64,000 nt of DNA from Streptococcus mitis (GTDB lineage: Bacteria > Bacillota > Bacilli > Lactobacillales > Streptococcaceae), in assembly GCA_001560895.1 (NCBI GenBank), contig CP014326.1:1562001-1626000 (forward strand). The letters run 5' to 3'. The notes under the pieces were generated by a model. It saw only the letters and a program-made list of their open reading frames with translations, was not told the DNA's origin and searched no databases. Below, in pieces: positions 51,735 through 61,800 of the stretch; positions within the stretch are counted from its first letter, which is position 1; every line of letters begins with the position of its first letter. Position numbers and translations under genes: made by a program.

Positions 51735-52322
51735 TCACAATTTTTCTAAGATTGCATCCCAAGCTTGATCCATCCCTGCCTTGCTGACAGATGAAAAGAG
51801 GATAAAGTCGTCACTTGGGTCAAAGTTTAATTTCTTTTTGATTGCTGATTCATGCTTGTTCCACTTACCACGAGGAATCTTGTCTGCCTTAGTCGCAACG
51901 ATGATAACCGGAATCTCATAATACTTGAGAAATTCGTACATCTGCACATCATCTGCTGACGGATCATGACGAAGGTCAACTAAACTGACAACTGCACGGA
52001 GATTTTCCCGAGTTGTTAGGTACTCCTCAATCATGCGCCCCCACTTTTCACGTTCCTTTTTGGAAACGCGGGCATAGCCATAACCAGGCACATCCACAAA
52101 GCGCATCTTGTCGTCGATATTGAAGAAGTTGAGAAGCTGAGTTTTCCCAGGTTTACCTGATGTACGAGCCAGATTCTTACGGTTGAGCATGGTATTGATA
52201 AAGCTAGATTTACCAACATTAGAACGCCCTGCTAGGGCAATCTCTGGCAGTTCATCCTGCGGATAGTGGGATTTATTCGCCGCACTGAGTAAGATTTCAG
52301 CATTGTGTGTATTGATTTCCAT
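51735..52322 (-). CDS. ysxC: Ribosome-assembly GTPase YsxC/EngB
   Basis: A 195-aa TRAFAC GTPase: G1 GRSNVGKSS near residue 29, G2 [10 protein letters not shown]3 DVPGYG, G4 ATKADK. It is essential for late 50S assembly in Gram-positives. I use the ATG at 52322 because GAGG lies at the right distance; a GTG two codons earlier is in frame. It follows clpX by 8 bases, the usual pairing. Confidence 0.93.
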   Translation of the reverse strand: MEINTHNAEILLSAANKSHYPQDELPEIALAGRSNVGKSSFINTMLNRKNLARTSGKPGKTQLLNFFNIDDKMRFVDVPGYGYARVSKKEREKWGRMIEEYLTTRENLRAVVSLVDLRHDPSADDVQMYEFLKYYEIPVIIVATKADKIPRGKWNKHESAIKKKLNFDPSDDFILFSSVSKAGMDQAWDAILEKL

Positions 52323-52330
52323 AGTCACCT

Positions 52331-53563
52331 CTAGGCTGTTTCCAAGATTGGTTTATCCGTTCCATCGACAGCTTCTTTAGTGATGCGGACCAATTTCACA
52401 TTTTCCTGACTCGGTACTTCAAACATAACATCCAGCATGGTTTCTTCGATAATCGAGCGTAGTCCACGCGCTCCTGTCTTGCGTTCGATAGCTTTATTAG
52501 CAATTTCTTGAAGGGCTTCATCATCAAATTCCAACTCAACATCATCATAAGACAGCAAGGTCTGGTATTGTTTGACCAAGGCATTTCTTGGCTCTTTCAA
52601 GATACGAACCAAGTCATCGACCGTCAATTGCTCAAGAGCTGCAAAGACAGGCAAGCGTCCAATCAACTCAGGAATAATCCCGAATTTTTGAATATCTTCT
52701 GCGATGATTTCCTGCATGTAAGAGCTGTTTTCGTCAATTGCCTTGTTATTTTGACCAAATCCGATGACTTTTTCACCCAGACGCTGTTTGACAATTTCTT
52801 CAATACCATCAAAGGCACCACCCACGATGAAGAGGATATTTTTGGTATCCACTTGAATCATCTCTTGTTGTGGATGCTTGCGTCCACCTTGAGGCGGTAC
52901 GCTGGCAACAGTTCCCTCGATAATCTTAAGAAGGGCTTGTTGCACTCCTTCACCAGAAACGTCACGTGTGATAGACACGTTCTCGCTCTTCTTAGCAATC
53001 TTGTCAATTTCATCCACGTAGATAATCCCACGTTCTGCACGTTCGATGTTAAAGTCAGCAGCCTGCAAGAGTTTAAGGAGGATATTTTCCACGTCCTCGC
53101 CCACATAACCAGCCTCCGTAAGAGCTGTCGCGTCCGCAATCGCAAAAGGCACGTTCAAACTCTTCGCCAAGGTCTGGGCAAGGAAAGTTTTCCCTGAACC
53201 AGTTGGGCCAATCATCAAGATGTTTGATTTCTGCAAATCCACATCATCTGACTCTTCACGCGTATCGTGAAAATTGATGCGTTTGTAGTGGTTGTAAACT
53301 GCCACTGCCAAGGCACGTTTGGCACGATCTTGACCGATTACATAATGGTTCAAGATATGGAGGAGTTCGATTGGTTTTGGTACCTCAGACAAGTCTGCCA
53401 AGACTTCCTCAGCCAACTCCTCTCGAATGATTTCCTGGGCTAACTCCACACATTCATTACAGATAAAGGCGTTGTTCCCAGCGATTATTTTTTGTACTTC
53501 TTCTTGGCTTTTGCCACAAAATGAGCAATAAACCATCATATCATTATTCCTAGTTGTAGGCAT
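52331..53563 (-). CDS. clpX: ATP-dependent Clp protease ATP-binding subunit ClpX
   Basis: A 410-aa AAA+ unfoldase. The N-terminal zinc finger has CSFCGKS and CNEC (about residues 13-38), Walker A is GPTGSGKT, Walker [10 protein letters not shown], and the ClpP-binding IGF loop reads VIGFG. It unfolds substrates for ClpP. Ribosome site GGAAGGAAATC precedes the ATG. It is co-transcribed with folA and the 56-aa ORF upstream, and with ysxC and ridA downstream. Confidence 0.96.
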   Translation of the reverse strand: MPTTRNNDMMVYCSFCGKSQEEVQKIIAGNNAFICNECVELAQEIIREELAEEVLADLSEVPKPIELLHILNHYVIGQDRAKRALAVAVYNHYKRINFHDTREESDDVDLQKSNILMIGPTGSGKTFLAQTLAKSLNVPFAIADATALTEAGYVGEDVENILLKLLQAADFNIERAERGIIYVDEIDKIAKKSENVSITRDVSGEGVQQALLKIIEGTVASVPPQGGRKHPQQEMIQVDTKNILFIVGGAFDGIEEIVKQRLGEKVIGFGQNNKAIDENSSYMQEIIAEDIQKFGIIPELIGRLPVFAALEQLTVDDLVRILKEPRNALVKQYQTLLSYDDVELEFDDEALQEIANKAIERKTGARGLRSIIEETMLDVMFEVPSQENVKLVRITKEAVDGTDKPILETA

Positions 53564-53599
53564 GATTTCCTTCCGTTCTATTCTATACTGTCATTCTAT

Positions 53600-53770
53600 C
53601 TAAAATAAGGTCATGTAAAAAGCATGGACACTATTGACCAAATTGGTAAAGGCATTTAACCAGAGCAGGACAGAAAGTCCATAACGCTTTTTACGAAAAG
53701 CCTGTGCTCCTGCAAGCAAGCAGACCAAACACAGCATGGCTGTGAAAAAACCAAATATACTACGTTCCAT
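53600..53770 (-). CDS. Small membrane protein between folA and clpX, 56 aa
   Basis: The ATG at 53770 overlaps the folA stop (TAATG) and opens 56 codons: [19 protein letters not shown], a short basic turn (FRKKRYG), then a second hydrophobic stretch ending HAFYMTLF and TAG. The predicted form is a two-helix membrane hairpin. Translational coupling to folA and its position in a tight operon support a real gene; I recall a small hypothetical protein at this position in pneumococcus. The function is unknown. Confidence 0.7.
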   Translation of the reverse strand: MERSIFGFFTAMLCLVCLLAGAQAFRKKRYGLSVLLWLNAFTNLVNSVHAFYMTLF

Positions 53771-54276
53771 TAGACTTCCTTTCTCTTGCGGTATTGGATG
53801 GTAAAATCATAAGGATTTTTCTCATCTTTGGCATAGGATTTGCTTGAAACTGTCTCAAAAAGAGATAAGTCAAACTCCTCAGGGAAATAGGTATCTCCCT
53901 CCACCCGAGCATGAATTTGAGTCACAATTACTTCGTCCAAATAGGGTTCAAAAGCCTGAAAAATCTGCTTTCCACCAAGAATATAGAGATTCTTTTCTTG
54001 AGCCTGATACCAGTCCAAGACAGACTGGACATCATGAAAAGTAGCAACTCCATCTATCTTTTCTTCCGGGTTACGTGTCAAAATCAAGATTTCACGTTTT
54101 GGAAGCAAGCGGCGTTCCATCCCATCAAAGGTCACACGCCCCATCAAGATAGCATGATTCAGAGTTGTTTCTTTAAAGTGTTGCAGTTCTGCTGGCAAAT
54201 GCCAAGGCAGACGATTGTCCTTACCAATCACACCCTCTTCATCCTGGGCCCAAATAGCTACGATTTTTTTAGTCAT
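53770..54276 (-). CDS. folA: Dihydrofolate reductase with trimethoprim-resistance-type residues
   Basis: A 168-aa DHFR with the full family pattern: N-terminal [14 protein letters not shown], substrate-binding [11 protein letters not shown] (Glu-30), ILMGRVTF, and LGGKQIF around residue 100. It makes tetrahydrofolate. Residue 100 is Leu (CTT codon), whereas the trimethoprim-sensitive pneumococcal enzyme has Ile as I remember it. Other positions also match residues seen in resistant mosaic alleles: Asp-20, His-81, Ala-92, Phe-135 and Ser-147. This is the leading gene of the folA-56aa-clpX-ysxC-ridA unit. Confidence 0.95.
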   Translation of the reverse strand: MTKKIVAIWAQDEEGVIGKDNRLPWHLPAELQHFKETTLNHAILMGRVTFDGMERRLLPKREILILTRNPEEKIDGVATFHDVQSVLDWYQAQEKNLYILGGKQIFQAFEPYLDEVIVTQIHARVEGDTYFPEEFDLSLFETVSSKSYAKDEKNPYDFTIQYRKRKEV

Positions 54277-54354
54277 GCTTCCATCCTTTTCACTGATAGT
54301 ACTATTTTATCAAAAAACTCAAAAAAAGACTGGTTTGGAATAGCTTACAGAATA

Positions 54355-54386
54355 GAAAAAATCTGTAAGAAATTTCCTACAGATTT
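54355..54386 (-). terminator. Terminator of dpr
   Basis: AAATCTGTA (54359-54367) pairs with TACAGATTT (54378-54386) around a 10-base loop. On the minus strand a T run follows. It starts about 20 bases after the dpr stop codon. Confidence 0.85.
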
Positions 54387-54405
54387 ATATATTTTCTATT
54401 GTTTC

Positions 54406-54924
54406 TTACAAACCAGGTGCTTGTCCTAATTCTGCCGCAAGCATCCAGACTGTTTTTTCAAGGTCAGCCTTAGCTCCAACAAAGATATCATTGGTTACAT
54501 CATCGCCTTCTTTATCTGTCACATCCAAAGCTTCTTGGAAAAGCGTGATGAGGTAACGATAAATTTCAAGGACACGTTCCAAACTTTCTTCTACATTGCG
54601 GAACTCTCCAACTTCTTCTTCGATTTCACTGTTTTGAAGGAACTCTGTCAATGTAGAGAATGGGCTACCTCCGAGTGTAATCAATCGTTCGCTGATTTCA
54701 TCTAAATGACCATCAAGAGCATCCATGTACTCATCCATTTTTGGATGCCATACAAGGAAACCACGACCACGCATGTACCAGTGCACTTGGTGCAATGCCA
54801 CATGGGCTACATACAAATCAGCAACAGCTTGATTCAATACTTCCTTTGTTTTTGCCAATGCTACTGGCGCTGTTTTTGTTAATGATGCTACATCTTTTAC
54901 TGCTTCTTTTTTCAATTCTACCAT
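54406..54924 (-). CDS. dpr: Dps-like peroxide resistance protein Dpr
   Basis: A 172-aa ferritin-like Dps protein; the 12-mer stores iron and prevents Fenton chemistry. Ferroxidase-site residues are visible in [11 protein letters not shown] (His) and [17 protein letters not shown] (Asp, Glu). The ATG at 54924 (MVELKKEAV) follows GAGGTAAAGAAA; a start six codons upstream lacks a good ribosome site. Mitis streptococci make much hydrogen peroxide and lack catalase, so Dpr is central for survival. A perfect inverted repeat covers its -10. Confidence 0.93.
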   Translation of the reverse strand: MVELKKEAVKDVASLTKTAPVALAKTKEVLNQAVADLYVAHVALHQVHWYMRGRGFLVWHPKMDEYMDALDGHLDEISERLITLGGSPFSTLTEFLQNSEIEEEVGEFRNVEESLERVLEIYRYLITLFQEALDVTDKEGDDVTNDIFVGAKADLEKTVWMLAAELGQAPGL

Positions 54925-54974
54925 TTTCTTTACCTCATTCATTATTTTTTGTAACCACTTCTTAATGATTACTA

Positions 54975-55007
54975 CCTTAGTATACTACTAAGGAAAACAA
55001 ATAGCAA
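54975..55007 (-). promoter_or_regulatory. dpr promoter with overlapping operator-like inverted repeat
   Basis: On the minus strand a TTGCTA -35 (55002-55007) and a TATACT -10 (54979-54984) are 17 bases apart. CCTTAGTA and TACTAAGG (54975-54982 and 54986-54993) are perfect 8-bp inverted repeats around a 3-base centre and cover the -10. This is the expected place for a metal- or peroxide-responsive repressor; I cannot assign the regulator from the sequence. Confidence 0.6.
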
Positions 55008-55009
55008 GT

Positions 55010-55436
55010 CAAATGAACCACATGAGAAAAGTTGCAATAGACTGATAATTTAAGAATTTTTTTAGAATAAAACACAGTCCCTTTACACATTTCTTAACTG
55101 CGACAAAATAAAGAAAAAAGAGAATACAAATTTATTGAAGACTGAAAATATAAGCTCTTTTGAGGCAACAAGTTTCTGTACAAATTTATAAAGTGTATGG
55201 ATTGAATTCCACCGATATCATTATAATGATTAATACTACCATGACTCTTATAAAAGTATCTGATACGCAAAATAAAAAAGAACATAAATTCCTATTTCGT
55301 TATAGATTGTGGTAAAAACTCTTTCACTACTTTCCTAAAATACAGTCGCATCCATAAGAGCTATTAAATTGTAAAGTGCATTCTTGAACTACGATATTTC
55401 TTAAATAAACTATCAACAAAAAATGTATTTTTATTT
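55010..55436. other. AT-rich intergenic stretch without a supported gene
   Basis: An open frame of 63 codons exists on the minus strand (55094-55285), but it has no ribosome site, a biased aromatic/Leu composition and no recognisable similarity. I see no terminator or repeat here. Confidence 0.5.
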
Positions 55437-55546
55437 TATAGTAGATTGAAATAAAATGTGAACAAGTTGATTGAGAAATTCAAACTGATTTTTCATAATA
55501 TTTTATAAACTAATTTGTCCCGCTATTGATTCAACTAACTATACTA
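55437..55546 (+). repeat. Degenerate RUP element
   Basis: About 110 bp beginning TATAGTAGATTGAAATAA and ending with an inverted TATACTA tip, close to the 107-bp length and termini of the pneumococcal RUP repeat as I remember it. RUP elements are thought to be mobilised in trans by an IS630-type transposase. The inside is diverged. Confidence 0.6.
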
Positions 55547-55568
55547 CCAAAATTTCAAACAACACAAG

Positions 55569-55607
55569 AACGACCTTCCCCCTCTTGAAATGAGGAACAA
55601 GGCCGTT
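55569..55607 (+). terminator. Orphan hairpin followed by a T-rich tract
   Basis: AACGACCTT (55569-55577) faces AAGGCCGTT (55599-55607) with one mismatch, and CCTC/GAGG pair inside. TAATTTTTTATTATTT follows on the plus strand. It looks like a plus-strand terminator, but no plus-strand gene is upstream. From 55620 to 55816 I see nothing further. Confidence 0.4.
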
Positions 55608-55816
55608 GCTTAATTTTTTATTATTTCATCATTCGCTTTATAGAAAACTGTTTTCTTCTAGAGATTTCATTTTTAGGAAACTTTTTAGCTAATGCTTTTT
55701 CTCATCAGTCATTCCATGGCGCTCTTATCCATCACAGTCTCGATAGATCTCAGATACTCATCACTTAAAAACTGAGAAAACTACCATAAAATTTAATTGA
55801 AGAAACATAAGATTCC

Positions 55817-58800
55817 TTATTTCTTAAATATAGACTGTCTGAAATCATCTGTCTCACGAAGATAAGCATTATATATCTTCTTCTTGAGCAGGTTGACCCA
55901 GCTAGCATCAACGCGGCTGGTAGCATTGGTAATGTTACCTACATCCTCTGCTACTGCTTCATCCATCAGTTTCTGCATCTGTGCGTAAGAACGAATAGTT
56001 ACTTTCTTAGTACTATTTGGATTTCTAAGTTCGTACTCAATAGTGATCGGCTTGAGCTTGGTCAGCTGATCAATCCGCTCCTTATACATAGCCTTCTTGA
56101 AAGCTACCCAAGAGTCATATTCGCCTTTAAATACATTTTCCAGGACTTTTTGGTCTGTCACTAGACCTACATCCCTTCCGGACCATCCATCCCACGTTTT
56201 CTTACCTTCATCAAAGGCTTCCTTAGAGTACTTACCAGAAACATAAGGAACAAATCCTTCATGATATCCCTTGGCTGCCAGTAACTCATAAGCCGTGCGG
56301 CGGAACATGACATCACCCGGCGCTCCATTTGGATTGCTCAAAGCTGAGTAGATTGGTGAGAAGAGGCTGAGACTGAGGTAGCCATTCCGTCCATATTTAC
56401 CATTGTCCTTGTTCTCTCGACGTGTGATTATATCATTCTCAATCAAAGAATAGAAACTAGTTAGCTGCTTAATTTCCTCTGCAGTGAAGGTTCGTGTCTG
56501 GTTACCAGCATGGGTCTCATTACCATACTTATCTGTAATATAGTAATTTTCCATCTTTCTGAACCACTGAAGCTTAGCATCATCACTCTGCTTAAGCATA
56601 GAAGTACCTTCTAAGTAATCGAGTGTATAGATCATATCAAACATACCATGAACATAGTGTTGCAAGTCTGCTGCATTTTGAACACGCTCTTTGAAATTAT
56701 ACGTATGCATCCGTGTCTTAGAATCTTTATCCACCTTGAAGAGGGTATTAAGAGTAATAGTTGGCTCGTCAGGAGTTGGAGTAGATTGCAAGAGTCCTCG
56801 AGCATAGAGTTCAGCTCCCAGACCTTCACGACGACCATTTCCCTCAAAGTAGATGCCGCCGTCAGAGTTATGGGTCATTTCATGCGTATAAACAGAGTTA
56901 CCATAGTCTTCCAATAAACGAGCGGCGTCAAAGTGGGTTACACTTCCTGTAGCATAGGCATTGTAGCCCTTGCTTGGATACCACTTGCCTGCTGGTCCAA
57001 AGAACTCCTGCATAGCTAGCGATTTCTTATCATTAGCTGGAGCCCAATATCTTTGACCAGTCCTATCTTTCATTAGGAATCCATCGTAAACTAGTACGGA
57101 ACGGAAAAGCTTGTCCCTGCTTTCTGGACTTAGAATCTTGTACCAGAAATCATAATGATCGCGCTGATACTCAGCTGATTTTCTAACTCTATCTTCTACG
57201 TATTCTACCAACTCTGCATCTGTCCTTACCTTACCATCGACAACATCTCGGTAACGATCATAAGCACCCATGGAGATGGTGGACATATTGGAGATAACAT
57301 AGACACCCTTCTCACTCATAGTCAAGAGTGGTAGAAGCATGCCCTTATATTCCCAATTATCAGCAGTGATCTTATCATAAACGCCGACAGAATACTTACT
57401 CTTGCCTTCAGCTGTATCCTGAAGTTTTCTAGCCTCTGCTATATCTGACTTAGACTCTACGATATAAGCTTTTGTATTGGTCTTGAGCCATTCATTATTT
57501 GTCTTGTATGGCAAGAAGATTTGACGGTAATTTTCCAAATAATTGAAAAGTCCACGCTTACCAGTCGCTTCAGAGAGCGAAGCATCATAAGCTAAATGAT
57601 TGTTCTTAGCTTTAAGATTATTCATTCCTGACTGACCTAGTGAAATAATGGTATCTATCGTTGAAGCACTATGATTGCCAAAGAAATCAAACTTATAAGC
57701 AGATAAATCTTTGACATTAATATTATCATAATTAATATTATACCAACGGTTAAGATAGGTAAGCCCAAGCAAGAAGGCTTCCTTATTGGCTGTAATCTTA
57801 TGAGCTACATAGTCAGCCACAACATTGCCTTCAGTATTGATTGACTTATCCATAGCCAGAACTTTGCGTAACTCTTCTGAGAGCTTGGTCTTGACTTGTT
57901 CAAAGGATGTATCAAGATAAAGATCATCCAAGGAAGTGTCAGCATTTACACCTAAAACAGTTCGCATGGCTGGTGAGTCAAGAACTACCTTATTCAACTC
58001 TGGCAGTACTTGATTCAGAACTCTGCTATAGTCTGATAAGAAAGCTTCAGGTGTATAAAGGAGATCTAAGCCATTTACACTGTATTCTGCAATTGCTTGG
58101 TTCTTAAACTCTCCTTTATAAGTCAAATTCAGGTAATCAACCGTATTATCCTCGAAGTGTAACATCAAACGGTCAATAGATGCCTTATTGCTATTAATAT
58201 CAGTGATAATCTGGTCACCTTTCATCGGAACAACATCCAACAAATATTCTGTATTGAGCTTATGATGATCTGGGAGTTTATTTCCATAGCTAATGATTGT
58301 CTCCTTGTTATAGAACGGAAGGAGTTTTTCCATATTGGAATAAGCTATTAAACGATTTTCTCGAGCATTCTTCTCTTGAGCATAGTTAACAGAATAAAGG
58401 TTAAGATTCGTATCCTCTAGATTTGTCGTAATATCTAAACTAGCTAGCTTCTCTTCTGCCTCGTTCAGAGTCAGTGTTGAAGTGACAAACTTGTCATTTT
58501 CCAGTGTTTGATTTCCTTCAACAGCATAAGCTTCTGTAATACGATCATTATTGTAAGCTTGATCTCCAGAAATACTATAAACATTCGTACCACTAATATT
58601 ACTGATAACATTGTCAACCAAGCCATTGAAGTAATTGGATCCTACGATACCGCCAATCTGACCATTCTTAGTAGTATTTTGAATCTTTCCAGTTACATAA
58701 GAACGACTGATACGGGCATTGTTCTCCAAACGACCGACCAAACCGCCGAATCGTTGGTTGTTGGCTCTAGCGCCTGCTAAGATGGTCACATCTGCTCTGC

Positions 58801-61800
58801 TTTGACTGAGCAAGGAATCTCCTCCCTTAAGGTTAGCAACCAAACCACCAACATTATATTCTTTGCCCTGTTTCTCGTTTGCCTGGATGACACCAGTGAA
58901 GGAACTGTTGGAAATTTGTGTGTTTGTAGCACTAACAACCAGTCCTGCCACATTAGAAGCATTGCCTATCACCGATACTTTACCTTGGACAGAAACATCT
59001 GTAATTCGAGCATTTTCTGCACTCCGAGCTAAGGCAGCAGAGTCATAGCTACCCACAATATTGACATCCTTCAAATCTATACCAGAAACAGAAGAACCAC
59101 TCTTGAGGTTTTCGAACAAAGGCTTAGCTAGATTATAGATAGCATACTGCTTACCATTATGATTTCCAGTCAGACTGCCTGTGAAGTTCCCTCTGAGATA
59201 GACATAATCCGCAGGTGCCAGACTAACCTCACTAGCATCCAAATCAGCTCCCAAAACATAATTACTAGCCATATTTTTCTTCATAGCATCTATCAATCCA
59301 GAAAAGCTAGTGTAAACATTTTGCTGACTAGAAACTGATTTACTAATATAGAAGTCGTAGCCAGACTTGTAGCCTGTCTCACCTTCTTGAACAAGCTCAG
59401 GCAACGAGACTGTTACCCTATAAACATCTTTTCCGTCTTTTTGGATTTCAGAAATACTATGAACTGGGAGAAGCATTTCCTTAGCTTCACTTGATTTGAC
59501 TTTGACAAAGTAGTTTGACAGATCTTTAGGCATGGAACTCATTGATACCAATCGCTTATATTGGCCATTATCTTTACTGTAAAACTCAACTGAATCAACA
59601 TCTCGGAAAGAGATCTTCTTATATTCTAACTCAAAGTCACGACTGTCTGTTTCAAACTCAGTGAAACTACCATTGTCCAGTTCATAGGTCAGCTTGGTTT
59701 TCAAAGTATAAGCTGTGTAGTAATCCAACTCTCCAATTTTTAGACTATCATCGAAATTAGTGATTGGAAGAGTACGAACAAGCTTATCCCCCTGATATAA
59801 TTCTGCAATAGCTGAACGGAAGGACTTTGTTTGGTCTTCCAATCTATATTGGACCGTAACCGACTTATCATCTGCATTTTCAGTCAGACTTAGAATCGAA
59901 ACTGTTGGCTTGACTTTCGGCACTCCATTGAGTGCTTCTTTAGCGGCTTGCAGACTAGCAAGAACTTGGTTGACTTGTACTTGTGTAGCCGTTTGACTAT
60001 TTAGAACTATTTCTGACTTAGCCAATTGCTCTATATAAACTGTCTTCTTATCTGAATCAGCATTCTTATATTTAGCAGAAGTTTTAACAGTGACATTTAA
60101 ATCGTACTCAGTCTGAAGAGCCGTTTTGACAACCTCAAGACCGCTTAATTGCGCCTTAGCCTGTTTGATTTGTTCCACCAGTTGATTGATTTCTGCTTGA
60201 CTGGCTTGGGATTGAGTAAGAATCGCCTGAGCTGCCATCAATGCAGAATCATAGTTAGATTGATGACTTTGATCATCATTGAAATAACGTGCCTCTGCTT
60301 TAATTTGAGTTGCTTCTGTCAATAAATTATGCAGTGTAATTAAGTCGAACTCTTCTAAAGAAGCTGCTTGCGGTGCATCATTCGGAACCATAGCCGGCTT
60401 AGCTGTTCCAACTTTAACAACCTGGGTAACTGGGGATAAGGTCTCCTCATTTGACAACTCTTGACGGTCAATTTCCTGGCCATTAGAGCTGTAGATACGG
60501 GTCTTAATCCTACGTTCACCTTGAACTCCTGGTGTTACAATATTACGACTGCCTTGAACAAGTTCGTCCGTTTCTTCTTCACGAACTGCGAAGTTGATTT
60601 TATCTACTCGAATTTCGTCAGTGAAGGTTAACGGGTACTCTAGAAGAGATTCTGCTGTCGGTGATTCATTCGGAATCATAGTCGGCTTAGCTGTTCCAAC
60701 TTTAACAACCTGGGTAACTGGGGATAAGGTCTCCTCATTTGACAACTCTTGACGGTCAATTTCCTGACCATTAGAGCTGTAGATACGGGTCTTAATCCTA
60801 CGCTCACCTGGAACTCCCGGGGTTACAATATTACGAGCGCCTTGAACCAGTTCGTCCGTTTCTTCTTCACGAACTGTGAAGTTGATTTTATCTACCCGAA
60901 CTTCGTCGGTGAAGGTTAACGGGTACTCTGGAAGAGATTCTGCTATCGGTGATTCATTCGGAATCATAGTCGGCTTAGCTGTTCCAACTTTAACAACCTG
61001 GGTAACTGGGGATAAGGTCTCCTCATTTGACAACTCTTGACGGTCAATTTCCTGACCATTAGAACTGTAGATACGGGTCTTAATCCTACGCTCACCTGGA
61101 ACTCCCGGGGTTACGATGTTACGACTGCCTTGAACAAGTTCATCCGTTTCTTCTTCACGAACTGCGAAGTTGATTTGCTCTACCCGAACTTCGTCGGTGA
61201 AGGTTAACGGGTACTCTGGAAGAGATCCTACTTTCGGTGCATCATTCGGAACCATGGTCGGCTTAGCTGTTCCAACTTTAACAACCTGGGTAACTGGGGA
61301 TAAGGTCTCCTCATTTGACAACTCCTGACGGTCAATTTCCTGGCCATTAGAGCTGTAGATACGGGTCTTAATCCTACGCTCACCTGGAACTCCCGGGGTT
61401 ACAATATTACGACTGCCTTGAACAAGTTCGTCCGTTTCTTCTTCACGAACTGTGAAGTTGATTTTCTCTACCCGAACTTCGTCGGTGAAGGTTAACGGGT
61501 ACTCTGGAAGAGATTCTGCTGTCGGTGATTCATTCGGAATCATAGTCGGCTTAGCTGTTCCAACTTTAACAACCTGGGTAACTGGGGATAAGGTCTCCTC
61601 ATTTGACAACTCTTGACGGTCAATTTCCTGACCATTAGAGCTGTAGATACGGGTCTTAATCGTACGCTCGCCTTGAACTCCCGGGGTTGCGATGTTACGA
61701 GTGCCTTCTGTAATCTCATCTGTATACAGCTCGACGATAGAAAAATCTATCTTTTCCATTCTGATAATGTCATTTATACTGAATTTCAACTCTGGAACTT

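Noticed and set aside
52858..53197. Frames inside clpX on both strands
   Set aside because: clpX is intact with all AAA+ motifs; these are overlaps of a well-conserved gene.
55094..55285. 63-codon minus-strand frame in the AT-rich gap
   Set aside because: No ribosome site, odd composition, no similarity I recognise.
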